Shown here: in pieces, positions 33,897 through 45,290 of the stretch
How positions within the stretch are numbered: position 1 is the first letter of the stretch
Layout of the letters: each line of letters starts with the position of its first letter
NCBI GenBank assembly: GCA_032622095.1
Contig: CP136065.1
Span: forward strand, 156,185,577 to 156,249,576
DNA from: Siphonodentalium dalli
Lineage: Eukaryota > Mollusca > Scaphopoda > Gadilida > Siphonodentaliidae
Length of the DNA stretch: 64,000 nt
Direction of reading: 5' to 3'
Notes under the pieces: model-generated
What the model was told of the DNA's origin: nothing
The model's database searches: none
Seen by the model: the letters and a program-made list of their open reading frames with translations, nothing else
Program-made: the position numbers and the translations under genes

Positions 33897-34441
33897 TTAT
33901 CGGAAGGCATTTAGTACTTCAAATAGAGTAGGGAACATCATGCTGCCGCATAACGCAGTCGGATTCCAGAGCAGTTCGTTACCCGTGCAAGTGATAGCAT
34001 CATGGGAATCTTTTTGCTCTCGTGATGTATGTTTGTACTTCGCAAAGGCTAAGTCTTGATCCCAACAATAGAGTGTTCTCAGATAGGATAACGTTGGGTG
34101 GGAGTCGCATATAATATAGTTCTCTTCTGGGCTCTTGATAAAATGTACATTCAAAAAGATAGTCGTATGTTGACTCAAGTTCCCCACATAAACAGAAGGT
34201 GTTATTTTTTTTTACATGATTATCTGTCAGGTCATAGATATATTTGAGAGTACACAGTTGTTCCATCGGGAAAAGAATGAAAAACAGTAATGTCATTTTT
34301 AGGGCAGGCACGGAGGCGCAGCATGATATAAAACAAGCATGTTTCTGATTGTCTCACACAAAAGCGCCCCCTTTCTGACAGTCTGACAGAACAAATGTGA
34401 AATGCACCGATCCTTGCCCTATGTAACATATCATTCATCAT
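33897..34441 (-). pseudogene. LINE ORF2 C-terminal fragment
   Basis: The minus-strand frame 34311-34000 carries TFCLCGELESTYDYLFECTF, a Cys-x-Cys...Cys pattern equivalent to the CQCG.-ETE segment at 4803-5147, followed by QEPRRELYYMRL. Further on comes LLLGSRLSLCEVQTYITRAKRF, the usual final helix before the LINE stop codon. Upstream frames up to 34441 are broken. No RT core is present. The 3' untranslated region may extend to 33890. Confidence 0.65.
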
Positions 34442-34712
34442 TAAAGTTCATATCAAAATTCCGAAAACATTTATTATTTGGGAACCCTCGGTGCACTGTA
34501 ACAATCGTATAATTTGAGCATTCTTTGGGGAACATATCGTGGGTGTGTATTACATTTTTTGCCAACTGTCAGTTTTCTCAGTAGGGGTGAGCAAATAGGG
34601 ACAAGAGAACAAGATACCGTATAGCCCTTTCGTTCAACCCAAGTTGGTTATTTTGGAGGGGTCATAAAAGGGTTTACAATTTAATTAACATGACACGATG
34701 AAGATTATGGAA
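34442..34712. other. no recognised feature
   Basis: Possible 3' flank of the Gag/ORF1-like element. Nothing specific was seen. Confidence 0.3.
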
Positions 34713-35163
34713 TTATCTAGACATTTTTTTTATTTTGTTATATCTTTTTCTTTTTCGCCTTTCCTTTGGTATTTCAGTTGCTGTTGATGATGATGTTGAT
34801 TGCGCTATGATGGCTGATGAATGGGCGAGTTGTTCTTCTGCTTCATCGAATTCTTTGCTGACCCTTTTACTGGGTGATTTTGTCTCCGCCATCAGGTTTT
34901 CATACGCCTTGGCATTGCTGAGAACTTCACCGCAGTAATTGTTCATCTCTGCAGCTGATTGTGGAATGGAGCCGGTGGATGTAATGCTGGTGTTGTCGCT
35001 GACGGAAATAGAGGACACCGGTCTGTGATGGTACTCCGGTGCCGTTGATGGTAGCGCGTCCGGCAGGGACGTCCGGTGTGACATCGGCATCACTGTTTCT
35101 GTTGGCCTCGATAACGGTGGCAGGGACATCAGGGGTGTAATGGGTGTCTATCAGTTCTCCCAT
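34713..35163 (-). pseudogene. retroelement Gag/ORF1-like protein, copy 2, frameshifted
   Basis: Two overlapping minus-strand frames share the homology to 20925-21440. The first (35163-34927) has ELIDTHYTPDVPATVIEANR and NSDADVTPDVPAG. The second (35129-34713) has APEYHHRPVSSI, a Ser/Glu-rich middle, and a basic end (KERRKRKRYNKIKK). In copy 1 both blocks are in one frame, so a frameshift near 35045 has occurred here. The Gln run of copy 1 is absent. DNA similarity extends upstream (GCCGACAGGAGAGCCAAG at about 35185). Confidence 0.55.
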
Positions 35164-35999
35164 GTATACACTTGGCTCTCCTGTCGGCGTCTCTGCGGCG
35201 CCTAGATGGTCCCTTGCTCTTCATCTTCTTCACAGTGGTCCCGTCAGTCCCGGACCAGTGGTGTCCGGTGGTCCTACAGGCAACGACCTGTAGAGGGTTC
35301 TACCGGAGTGACCTGGTACTGCAAAACCACATCCACTATGTCCGTATTAGCATGGGGCGACCAACTAATACAATGGGCAGAATGGACACCGCTCAATGCG
35401 TAAACTACCTAACTGAGGATTAAGCGAGAATCCATAGTGTCCAGCCAGGCATACACGCGCATTCAACGGCTTAGCGCAGTATCGCCAAGTGCGATTGTCG
35501 TGTGGAGTGCACATGACCGGAGCACGAATGTCGTGTGGGGTGGGAGAATGGAGAATATCGATGGGTGTTGTGACCATACTTTCTACATGCATGCAGATAA
35601 TTCAGTTTGACTGTCTCGCACTGGGCGAACGGCTTCCAATACAAAGATCGTGCAGTGATCTTACTGCACATATGTTTGACCAACTTACTGTATCATCCCT
35701 CTACACCACAGACCTGTTCTCCCTCAAGTACATCACTATAGTATTTAATTTCCTGATCCCCACCAGAAGCCGCCCCATTTTCTGCTGAACAATGAATTAT
35801 TTTGTTGTTTCTTTTCGTTTTACTTATTTCACTGTTGCACCCGATCACGCGTGTTGAATTTTACTCTTGGTTTTTGGGTCTGGTCTTATATAGGTTTTCA
35901 AGTAGACCGGGCAATTATGCACAAATAAATTATATTTAAAAAAAAGAAGATCGTATCTACAAGATACCAAGCAGGACCCCAAGGCAAATTGGGCACAAT
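35164..35999 (-). other. 5' part of the second Gag/ORF1-like element, non-coding or degraded
   Basis: Lies between the frame at 34713-35163 and a repeat C copy at 36000-36068, the same order and orientation as at 20.4-21.4 kb but with a longer interval. A 99-codon plus-strand frame at 35489-35788 has no family signature. Confidence 0.35.
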
Positions 36000-36068
36000 G
36001 ATGGTTATGAGTTTGGGCGTTAGATCCTGGAGGGTTTGAACGGGCTGACTGCCCTCTCCTACAACACA
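36000..36068 (-). repeat. repeat C, minus-strand copy
   Basis: The minus strand reads GTGTGTTGTAGGAGAGGGCA, then CCCGTTCAAACCCTCCAGG, matching GGGTTGTAGGAGAGGGCC and CCCTTTCAAATCTTCCCGG at 20430-20470. Confidence 0.55.
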
Positions 36069-36239
36069 CCTTTGTATTGTTCTAATGCCGCCGAAGAGCG
36101 TATATTCATAAGTTTGTTAATACACATGCATGTTCCTATATACATATACATGTACAGTAGGGTGGGTGTACCTGGGTGTACCTGGGTGGGTGTTGTTGGT
36201 CCAGTGAATGTCCTGCCAAAGGATCTGCTTAGCATATAG

Positions 36240-36560
36240 GATGGGGAGCGGGTGTTTGAAACGACACCCTCCGAACCGGGCCTACATTTCAAGTTTCGTG
36301 AAATTTCATTTGTACACCGTTCGGTTGGTATTTTCCAATTGTCAAGCTTTCCAACTTCCAGCCATTTCAGTCCAAAACTGTGACCGATAGTAGGAAAATA
36401 ATAAAAAATATTCGACTTTTGGTGAAAAAAACAACAAGTTTGACTCTACATTGGTGCTTAGAAATAAAACTAACAGATTAATTTCAATTTTTTTTTATGG
36501 AATGAAATTTCCAACAAATGGAAATATTGGCCAACGTTGGGTGAGACGGAACAAAACTGT
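36240..36560 (+). repeat. dispersed repeat family E, partial copy
   Basis: Shares a TTTCCAATTGTCAA, CCAACTTCCAGCCATTTCAG and GAAATTTCCAACAAATGGA series with 11060-11230 and 40430-40620. Confidence 0.35.
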
Positions 36561-36827
36561 CGCCACGTCTCTGTTCTTACACATATATCATGGCTCATCA
36601 GTCATGACTGGACATGACAGAAACATCTGGCAAAAAATCAACTGTAATTTGACTAGATAAACGAATCATCTCTCTGTGTAAATAAAAAAGAAAGTAGAGC
36701 TAATCGAGCATGAAGCAGATTATCCATCACTGAATGTCTTATGACAAGCTATAATACCATAGGCATCTTATCGATTTAGCCACGAAACATGTACTAAGTG
36801 CGAGCGTCTTTAACTGCACAATTTGCG

Positions 36828-36991
36828 GTTTACTAGTAATAAACATACTCCACCAGATAACGATTTCGAGTTACAAAGTCCACAATGGAAACACGTGGAT
36901 ATGAACCCTTATCGCCAGCACTGGAGGGCGAAACGGCTTGGAGTTGTACCCTAACCGATTTAGCCACCGAGCCCCCCCCCCCCCCCCCCCC
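36828..36991 (-). repeat. tRNA-derived SINE, head portion, with C20 run
   Basis: The minus strand begins with a run of 20 G (plus-strand C run 36972-36991). It then reads GGCTCGGTGGCTAAATCGGT, an A-box-like TGGCTAAATCGG, and after about 50 bp GGGTTCATATCCACG, a B-box match to GGTTCRANTCC. This is the internal RNA polymerase III promoter of a tRNA-derived SINE. The A-to-B spacing is somewhat long. Similarity to 41829-41915 continues to CCACCAGATA at 36850. Confidence 0.7.
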
Positions 36992-37485
36992 GTCTACACT
37001 ATCGAAATCAATAAAGTACGAATTTGACCGGGTTAATATGATCATATGTTGACGAACTAAACTAAACCACTCACATGTGGGTATCTGGCTTTTAAAAAAT
37101 TCTTAACAAAATCAGTTTACAGCCCACCATATAAGATTAACACAAGGCTTACATCATGGGGTGATTATTATTAATTGCACAACGGTTTGTCGAAAGAATG
37201 GACCATAATTGTAATTTCGTGTATATTAGGCCGATCGTAGATCCGGGTATCTGAGAATTTTATGATTCACTAACAAACGGATTCACCAACTCGCGGTCTT
37301 AAACCCCAATATAAACATCAGAAACTGTTTCTTTTGGTACAACATATTATATAATTTAAAATAAACTGCCAACATCAAGGTATTCAAAAATGAAAACAGT
37401 TCTATGTTATCGAGAGGGGAACTGGTAGCATTTTACTTAAATTAACCATTATATTTCTTGACGCTGGAGAAGCTCTCTGCTCGAC
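36992..37485. other. no recognised feature
   Basis: AT-rich flank with no supported gene. Confidence 0.35.
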
Positions 37486-37999
37486 ATATAAGGATTAACT
37501 GTCATGTGGACTGTTTTTATGGAGATGTAACGGTGAGGTAAGTGGACATAACTTGTGTAAAACCCGAAGGGTTTTACATACAAGTTATGTCCACTTACCT
37601 CACCGTTACATCTCCATAAAAATAGTCCACATGACAGTTAATCCTTATATTTATATACATTTAGCGAAAAAGCCACTTTTGTAAATATATTTAAATCGAA
37701 AAGTGTATCGTGACAAGATCAGCCCAAAATACCCAATAGCACCCTTGGCAAAAGTTAATAGGAACAATTTCTCTTCATGTTGAAACCCGATGATGTATTA
37801 AGTCAATCCTGCGCGAGTCAAAATGCGCCCAAAGCATTACGCGTTCGTCTTTCCAAACCTAATGACGTATCGATTGTGTTATTAGCTTAGTGTTATGAGG
37901 CGTTGCGCATTCACCGAGAAATAACTGCAACTAGCCACGTGGGCGCCGACCAATCAGAATGCTGGATTTAGTGATGACAACACTTAGTGTTTAAATATA
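37486..37999. repeat. dispersed repeat family F, copy 2, with ~80-bp-arm palindrome
   Basis: 37486-37563 and 37567-37650 are almost perfect reverse complements around AAAACCCGAAGGGTTTT. They begin with ATATAAGGATTAACTGTCAT and end with ATGACAGTTAATCCTTATAT. The remainder (37672-37999) is colinear with 12041-12371 at high identity. It would form a long hairpin in single-stranded DNA or RNA. No coding sequence. Confidence 0.85.
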
Positions 38000-38190
38000 C
38001 CAGATTGATGTCCATTTCATAATGTTCGTCTCATTCATAAGATGTGGATTATCCAAAATTTGGTTAATGGTTGTGTCTAATTCCAGAAGCTGGGTTAAAT
38101 TGTTGTGCTATAATAGTTTAGTTAATAATCACTGGTTTTCAGTTGCGCCCCTTGATAAATATCTGCTGGATGTGAGCTCTCTTTGTCATA

Positions 38191-38650
38191 TGTGACCCGC
38201 CATATCAAATCCAGTCGGAAGTCGGGATTTTTTTTACCCTGTGCCAATGCATTCTCTTATATATGCGAGTCGACCATAGGTCGCCTCGCATATATAAGAG
38301 AATGCATTGGCCTAACAATTTTTTACAATTTTAATAATTTGTTCTTGTATTCTTTAACAATTTTATAATTTCACCCATACAGAGCCCCAGACAAACATGA
38401 GCAGACGACACTCTTCTATATGCTTCTATATATGTATGGGGCTCCCTGCAGGGTAATGGATGTTTTTTATTTTATGTCCTAACAATTGTAAGAAACATTT
38501 ATTTTAAAAAAATGATAAAAAATTGTTAGGCCAATGCATTCTCTTATATATGCGAGGCGACCTATGGTCGACTCGCATATATAAGAGAATGCATTGGCAC
38601 AGGGCAAAAAAAATCCCGACTTCCGACTGGATTTGATATGGCGGGTCACA
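38191..38650. mobile_element. palindromic MITE with TA target site, carrying the double-hairpin module
   Basis: Perfectly inverted ends TGTGACCCGCCATATCAAAT are flanked by TA at 38189-38190 and 38651-38652, as for Tc1/mariner-type insertions. Inside each 46-bp outer arm lies a second inverted module (38237-38604) with ends CCCTGTGCCAATGCATTC. Each end of that module is itself a ~66-bp hairpin: CTTATATATGCGAGTCGACC, then its complement GCCTCGCATATATAAGAG. The middle (38310-38530) is AT-rich. No transposase. Confidence 0.8.
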
Positions 38651-40429
38651 TATTTACTTCCCTTTGTTGGTATAAAACGCAATTAAATACACGATGAAGG
38701 TATCTTTGATGTCGGTATTATAGTAGTTGGAGTATTGCTTGTGTCTTTGGTACAAGAATTCTATTGTAGGTTGTCAATTTATTCCCGAAAAGGAAGTCAT
38801 TATATGTCACACCTCGTTTCGGACTTTCATGTTACATACTATGGGTTCGAAGTCTGATTTAATTCAATATATCTCCTCTATTCCGACGGTAATTTAAGGT
38901 CCGAAATGATTCCATTAATTAGATTTATTTTTGGGAAACCTTTAATTAATTACCAGAATCTCAGATTATATGAACAAAACTCATTCATTTAGATGAAATC
39001 ATAAAATATAATTATATTAACATTGTTTTTCTCTAACACCATGTTTATGTACATCAAACTATATGTTTGGTTAATTTAACCAAACGTTTGGCTACAAAGA
39101 TGGGTTACCATAACACAATATTTGGTTACTTTTTTCTAGCCCAACTAGTTTAGTTGACAACTCTAATACAACGTTTAGTCGGATTCGGTTGACAAAACGT
39201 TGAGTTAGAGTCTGACTAAACATTAGTTATAATTTTTCAAGTGCATAATCGTGTAACTTTCCCAATTGACCTAATTTGCGTGAACCTGAATGTATATTCT
39301 GCTTTATTATTATATAAGTATGTGTTTCCTTTCGATTCAAGAAAATAGTGGGATACCTATGGAATATTAGATGCATTTCAGCAAACTGCTATTAGAAAAA
39401 AATATTTTGAACGACCGCTAACACTATTAATCGAACACAATTAAATTGCATTACATATTCTATACAAATAATAGAAATATCATAGTAAAAAAAAGACCAA
39501 ACACAATTAGTATGATACACCCCTGAGGCTCAGCGACATATAATCACATTCATAAAAACATACAGGGAATCACCCCATATAGTTCACGTCTGCCATACCC
39601 CATAAATACCCACATACAACATGTTCCATTATTACTTACTATTAATGGTATTTTCAGATGCATATATCTATATCCGCATGAACGTCTACATGCACATGTA
39701 TAGGTATCCGCCCCTCAATTATACTCACAATTATATTAATGTAATATGTTCTTCTGTGTTCCCCACCCTTGATATGTATTTATATTATTATTTCATCTGT
39801 AAATGAGGAAAAATGTACTCATGAATGTCAAATTAGACGATGAGTTTATAATAAATTTGATCGGTTTTATGTAACATGCATACGTTAAACTATAGTCTTA
39901 TCACTACAATTAATTCCATTTTAAAGATTTGATATTTCGTTTCGCAAAGTGGTCTCTACAGTACCGTGGATAATTGGAGAATAAAGCTTTGAGGCGAATT
40001 GCTTCGGACAAACAACCTACATGTATGGTCCATATTGGTAACTAATTCATTCCAACTGTTGATTTCATTTGTCGAAGTTGGAGTGGGGTGTTTCACCCCA
40101 CCCCTGTCGACACGTTGCTGAACTCACGCACAAAGACCTTCCAAACCGAGCTAAATGAGAAAGTGGCCACGTTATTTGGAAATAGGTACAAGCATATGAT
40201 ATAGTTTAATAGTACATGCATATATGGGGTGGCAATAATTATTGTGGGTTTTTTTTTTAAATTCGGATGACTGACCCACTCCTATGTATGTCCCATATGA
40301 AGTGTTATAGAGTTGTGGATTTGGTTTGTTTTATGGGGCTGTGGTGCATAGCACGTGTCTGGCTACTATGTGGCGACATGGGACTTGGTGTGTCTTACCT
40401 CACCCTCAACTACGGTCATTTTTTTGTCA
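38651..40429. other. no certain feature
   Basis: AT-rich. Around 39065-39090 there is a short palindrome, GTTTGGTTAATTTAACCAAAC (odd centre), and several related GTTTGG/CCAAAC words follow to 39240. No gene was recognised. Confidence 0.35.
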
Positions 40430-41110
40430 ACAATTGGAAATTTCATGCCTAACACAATATTAATTGGAAATTTCAGAATTTTTGTTGAAATTGTTCTCGT
40501 AGTTCCAACCAGTAATGTATGTGGAATTCATTGTTTTTTACCAACAGTTGGATATCTTCCTACTGTTGGTCAAAATATTGGTTTGAAATGGGCATCAGTT
40601 GTTAATTTTCCAACCTTAGTGGGAGGGTGTCATGTGGATATTTCTAACACATCGAGAGCTGCATGGAGGCAGTCGGGATGCTAGGAGTTTTCATGCAGTT
40701 TTCAGGTTCAGATTTCAAACATTTCTCACATAGGGCCGAACTGTGGTCGAACCAGGGGGTTCTCTCCGGTGGAGAAACAAGGACTACTAATCAAATAAAG
40801 AAAAACAAATCGAGGCCTGAATAATTTGTATGGCGTTAGACCTCTAGCTGTTAGGATTTTGCAGGGTTCAATCACACATAACAGAATCCACTATATATAT
40901 ATACAGGTCCCTCCCTCCCCGGTATACAGTCAAAATTCAAGTCAATAAACTAAATCAAGGCATGTTAGGTACGAGGTGGGAAATTCAAGGTCATGGGGAG
41001 GGGGTGAATTATGCTATTTTAGGAGTTTGTCCTGGTCAAGGGGGATGGGTGCAGTTGTAAATCCCAAGTGAACACCCCCGTCAACGGAGACCCCCTAGCC
41101 ACGTCACTGC
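40430..41110 (+). repeat. dispersed repeat family E, long copy
   Basis: The longest visible copy. Early blocks (AATTGGAAATTTCA, GGTTTGAAATGGGCATCAG) match 11060-11230. Middle blocks (TTTTCAGGTTCAGATTTC, CTACTAATCAAAT) match 995-1085. The end (GCAGTTGTAAATCCCAAGTG, GGAGACCCCCTAGCCACGTC) matches 1195-1260 and 6265-6325. A 109-codon frame at its start is repeat sequence. Confidence 0.55.
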
Positions 41111-41639
41111 ACACATTTATATAATACTTCACCGATTCCGACAACCCATCTAAAATGGAATTACAAAGTCAGTTGTTGAAAAAGACGATAATATTGGTGG
41201 ATCATAACTCGAGCGCGTGAATGGTTACGAACGTATCCATGAGAGATTCTTTTTAACGGATACGGATGACCACCAATCAAGGTGAACACATATATATCCA
41301 CCTACTAGCGTTAAATAGCAGTGCAGTCGGATATCTTCCTGTAGTATTGTTTTCATTGGTCAAGAAAGTCACATACCTGATATTTTCTTGCTGATCATGT
41401 GAACGTGCCATTAACGTTCACCAACTTGAAGGACAGTGAAAGAAAGAAAGAATAAAAGAAGAAATTTATTTCACTGAGCCCGTGCCACATACCTTTAAAT
41501 AAATAATATAAATATGCTCGTAACACCTATATAGACTTGTTGTGAAATACATCTTTATACATTAAAATCATTTATGATCCACTCCTATGGATTAAAAATA
41601 TTCACAACCAGTCTATAAAGTGGAATAAAACTGCATATG
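41111..41639. other. no recognised feature
   Basis: AT-rich, with AAGAAAGAAAGAATAAAAGAAG at about 41440. No gene. Confidence 0.35.
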
Positions 41640-41920
41640 ATTGATTAATTGATTGGGGTTTAATGTCGCTTTCAGCAACTAAGGCCATATCACGACATTG
41701 CCAGTTTTAGTGGTGGAGGCTTACGGGTAATCTGACAGTCATTTCAATGGCTGACAAACTCATCGTGATTAATTATGTCGTGAATGATGCCATGTGCGGC
41801 AAACCACCGGTCATCGGCGAGTAACAGGCAACTCCACCAGATACCGATTTAGAGTTACAAAGTCCACGATGGAAATATGTGGATTTGAACCCTTATCGCC
41901 AGCGCTGGATGTCGAAAAGA
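41640..41920 (-). mobile_element. tRNA-derived SINE, nearly full length
   Basis: The minus strand has the tRNA-related head with B box GGGTTCAAATCCACA (41880-41866 region) and GGACTTTGTAACTC, shared with the 36.85-kb copy. A body follows, and a 3' end reading GACATTAAACCCCAATCAAT, then TAATCAATCA. The A box is damaged or missing at the 41920 end. Conserved 3' segments with an ATCA-type tail occur in several SINE families of marine invertebrates; exact family not assigned. Confidence 0.7.
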
Positions 41921-41929
41921 CCCATGAAT

Positions 41930-42076
41930 AAAACTACATAGCAAGTCAAAGGTGTTACAATCTTATTTATATTATCAATTATGGAGACTACCACGGCACA
42001 TCATATATTTAAATATATATACATATATGTAATGTCTAGTCTTGACGATCAGAATAAACTGAATTTAAATTGAATT
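41930..42076 (+). repeat. LINE 3' tail ending in a TTGAATT-type repeat
   Basis: Ends with GACGATCAGAATAAACTGAA then TTTAAATTGAATTC, the plus-strand equivalent of the tails at 5150-5175 and 11888-11945. Confidence 0.4.
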
Positions 42077-43156
42077 CAGGTGCTTACGGACTCTTCGCGA
42101 TATAATTAAATCAAAATACACTGGGTAGAGACATATATACGCATAATGCTCGTACTGAAGTAACAAGGTTGACATACACGAATTTCCAAATTAAATTCAA
42201 TTCAAGGACTTTGTGTCTTAGAACTGAGTTTGAATAACTAACCATCTTCCAATTTAAATTCCTTGTTTCGCGTATGCGAGCAATAATGAGACACGGATCT
42301 GCAAGGCCAACTCTTCTTCACGACGACTCAATGTTTGTTATTCAACGTTTCCCACAATAACATTTAGAGTACCATTGTTGTTCGCCCGGTACATTGTATA
42401 TATGCAATCACGACAATTCACCCATGCTGGTCCAATAGTGTGTGTGTATTTATAAAGACATGATCGATGGGTTGATTTATGTTAAATGCCCATAATATTG
42501 GTCCACGCTGCCATCATCATTTGACAGGCTCTTCTCAAGCCTCCTCATTTAAGATGACAGTCAGGGAATACCCGATAACATTTTATTGCTAATCCCTACA
42601 TGATTATATTACCACAATGTACCATATATAGCATATATACCTATAGCATATAGATAATGCATGGCTCGAACTATTCCTTCTCCCTGACCACTACATCGGC
42701 ATACAGTCACCCACAAGACTCGCATTACATTACATTACGTTATATTACATTACATTACGTCACATTACATTACATTTTATCGAACACTGGTGCGAATTCT
42801 CGCACAATTTCTGTATCTGATTTTGTCACATTTTTGTTTGCTTGGAATTTTGGAAATCGGTCTCAGATTTTACAATTTATGGCAATCTATGGCGATGGCA
42901 GGGGAAGTCTATATATGTAATAGTTTCAACAAACATCATTTTTTTCTGATTCATGTATTTATTGCTATAATTCCGTTGCTAACAAAGACATCGCGGCGAA
43001 ATTTGGGAAGCTAAATTGTTTATCTTCGATGAAAAAGGAAAAGGTAGTAATGCTGTTCACACAAAAAATATAACAAAATGCGCCACCAATTCTAATGATA
43101 TACCGATATTGCGACAAGTATCGAACAAGGTAGTTTCAGATTGGCCTTGTATTCAG
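42077..43156. repeat. mostly unassigned; ATTAC microsatellite at 42721-42778
   Basis: At 42721-42778 the sequence is an imperfect run of CATTACATTACATTACGTTA units. The rest has no supported gene; frames at 42657-43014 cross the microsatellite and have no family signature. Confidence 0.5.
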
Positions 43157-43508
43157 GTGTCAATCCGATTGCGCGAAATGTGAATGTTACTATAAATAGA
43201 AATATATTAGTAGGTGAGTAGGACTTTATCGGAAATGATTGTGCAGCAAATCAGAACGCGATAAAGTCACGTTAGATATAATATAATGAGATAAAACTTC
43301 CCAGAATAATCGAGATCACTGGGTCGCGGCCGTGTCAATCCGATTGCGCGAAATGTGAATGTTACTATAAATAGAAATATATTAGTAGGTGAGTAGGACT
43401 TTATCGGAAATGATTGTGCAGCAAATCAGAACGCGATAAAGTCACGTTAGATATAATATAATGAGATAAAACTTCCCAGAATAATCGAGATCACTGGGTC
43501 GCGGCCGT
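43157..43508. repeat. 175-bp exact tandem duplication
   Basis: GTGTCAATCCGATTGCGCGA starts at 43157 and again at 43332. I could find no difference between the two 175-bp units. The unit ends in CACTGGGTCGCGGCCG, which also forms part of the inverted end of the fold-back immediately to the right. Confidence 0.9.
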
Positions 43509-43724
43509 ATTGGATTTATCCAGCTCCGTTCCGTGGTTTCAGAGATTCTTCCAGCCCCGGTTCCGTGGTTCTAGTGCCAATGGTCAAAATTTTGGAGTAT
43601 AGCATTTCCATAAATGGAGCATTTGAATTATTCATTACTTCCATATATGGAATGCTGCTCCAAAACTTCGACCTGTAGCGCTAAAACCACGGAACCGGAC
43701 CTCGTGGATCCAATATGACCGCGA
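43499..43724. mobile_element. fold-back / MITE, about 225 bp
   Basis: The left end GCGGCCGTATTGGAT pairs with the right end ATCCAATATGACCGC. Inner arms pair as CCGGTTCCGTGGTT (43557) with AACCACGGAACCGG (43685), and TTTTGGAGTATAGCATTTCC with GGAATGCTGCTCCAAAA. The loop is near 43625. Arms have diverged. No coding sequence. Confidence 0.7.
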
Positions 43725-44329
43725 GTTAGTGATATGACATATGCTACATTGGTGCTGAAGTGTGTTTGGTTTCTATTCTATTACGCTATTGGATCTCAAT
43801 TCTGATTGTGGCATGAATGCATGATGTATATATACACACCATTTGTCATCTATATTTTATATTTACGTGTACTTCCTTAATTGATCCTTTCTATCACCAC
43901 CTCGTATACTCAACGCAGCACTCGCACAACCAACCATAACATCAACTTTTTCGCGAGGAGAGGATTTTCCCAAATTCATATGACTTGTTATGGGATAGCT
44001 TGTCCCAACTTGAACTACTATATATATAATTTATGTGTGCATGCATGTATAAAATGTAAATTTTCTGTTCTATTCTTTTTAACTAATTTTGTTTAATTGA
44101 ATTGGAAACGGATAGATAATTATAAATTTATGTAATAGGACACGTGTGACGAGATGCATTTCTATGTTAGGTCCGGCAATCATTCTCTCTTTCAAAATGA
44201 GACTAGACAAGACACGCAGTGAATTACTGTTTTCTCAGATGTTCCCCACACAAATTTCATGCGCGGCTTAATTGAAATAAAAACAGGAAATTAAAATAAA
44301 CGTTTCTTGATCTCTCCGCCCCTGTTCAA
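43725..44329. other. no recognised feature
   Basis: AT-rich, no supported gene. Confidence 0.35.
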
Positions 44330-44439
44330 TGACTTGAATGCCAACGCTGCGACGGAATAGACGAAAAGTCGACGCAAATCCAATCCGGAATATGCATGCG
44401 CGTGGCTGTTCAACGGTTCTGATGTTTCCGAATTTCGGA

Positions 44440-44540
44440 CATCTTGAATTTTTTAATTTTACTCTTTGCATGCCTATGTCCTTTGCCACACCCATGTCAC
44501 ACCTCTCATCCGATCATCACCAAATGTCACATGGAACTTC
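44440..44540 (+). repeat. isolated unit of the CATCTTGGATTTT repeat
   Basis: Blocks GACATCTTGAATTTTTTAA, TTTACTCTTTGCATG, CTTTGCCACACCC and CTCTCATCCGATCATCACCA match the cluster at 45690-46350. Confidence 0.55.
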
Positions 44541-44690
44541 GGATGGATGCGATCAATATCTTTTTTCGAAATACGAAAAACATGGCCGCCAAATTATGGG
44601 TTTATAGCAGACATGACACGCTTTATCGGTGTAGTTATAAGTAATGGAGTACGTGGATAATATATAACTAGTTATACTCTTCTTTAAAGG

Positions 44691-44855
44691 AGTACTATAC
44701 ACTAAATCCGGCCATTTATGGGACCATCTCCTTTTATGCTCAACAGAATATAGGCAACAAATGAATAAATTTGAGCTCAAATTCATTCATTTGTTGCATA
44801 TATTCTGTTTAGTATAAAAGGAGGTGGTCACATAAATGGCCAGATTTGTGTACAG
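44691..44855. mobile_element. fold-back element, ~80-bp arms, centre GAGCTC
   Basis: The arms meet at TTGAGCTCAA (44771-44780) with no spacer. Paired blocks are CCGGCCATTTATGGGACC with GGTCACATAAATGGCCAG, and CAACAAATGAATAAATTTGA with its complement on the other side. The outer ends are close to TACTATACAC / GTGTACAG. No target duplication was confirmed. Confidence 0.7.
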
Positions 44856-45034
44856 CCCGCTTTTGAGTTATGCATATAAATACATACCTTCATTTTTTAA
44901 ACTAAGGAGTTCCAAAGTGGTTATTCTCATAAGTTTTACATTCAAATTAGCAGCACACAAAGAAAAGCTTTTTTATCAATGCCATGTGGCAACTCTCGTT
45001 TGGTGGAAACACCCCTTTGCTTATCAGTGATTAA

Positions 45035-45290
45035 CCCTTTCTATACTAAATACTCATTGACGAGTAGTTCCAGTAGGAAATGTTCAGTGAATAAGTTAAA
45101 AAATGACCATAGTTTGTTGAACTTATTATCTGAACATCTCCTACAAATTAATAGGAAAATTCTGTACTTATATTATCTTTCTGTTTCTCTAACTTCTTGT
45201 ATTACCTGAACATCCCTCCAAATGAATAGTACACGATTCTAATGTATAATTTCATAGTTGAATGAGAAAATGCATTTAATATGGAAAGGG
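45035..45290. mobile_element. piggyBac-like MITE, 256 bp, TTAA-flanked
   Basis: The left end CCCTTTCTATACTAAATACT follows TTAA at 45031-45034. The right end ATGCATTTAATATGGAAAGGG precedes TTAA at 45291-45294. Internal inverted words GTAGGAAATGTTCAG and CTGAACATCTCCTAC flank the middle. A second, degraded copy is at 63159-63382. Confidence 0.75.

Noticed and set aside
36828-36991. Functional tRNA gene
   Set aside because: A- and B-box words are present, but no cloverleaf with acceptor pairing can be drawn, the box spacing is long, and a related copy continues into a SINE body.
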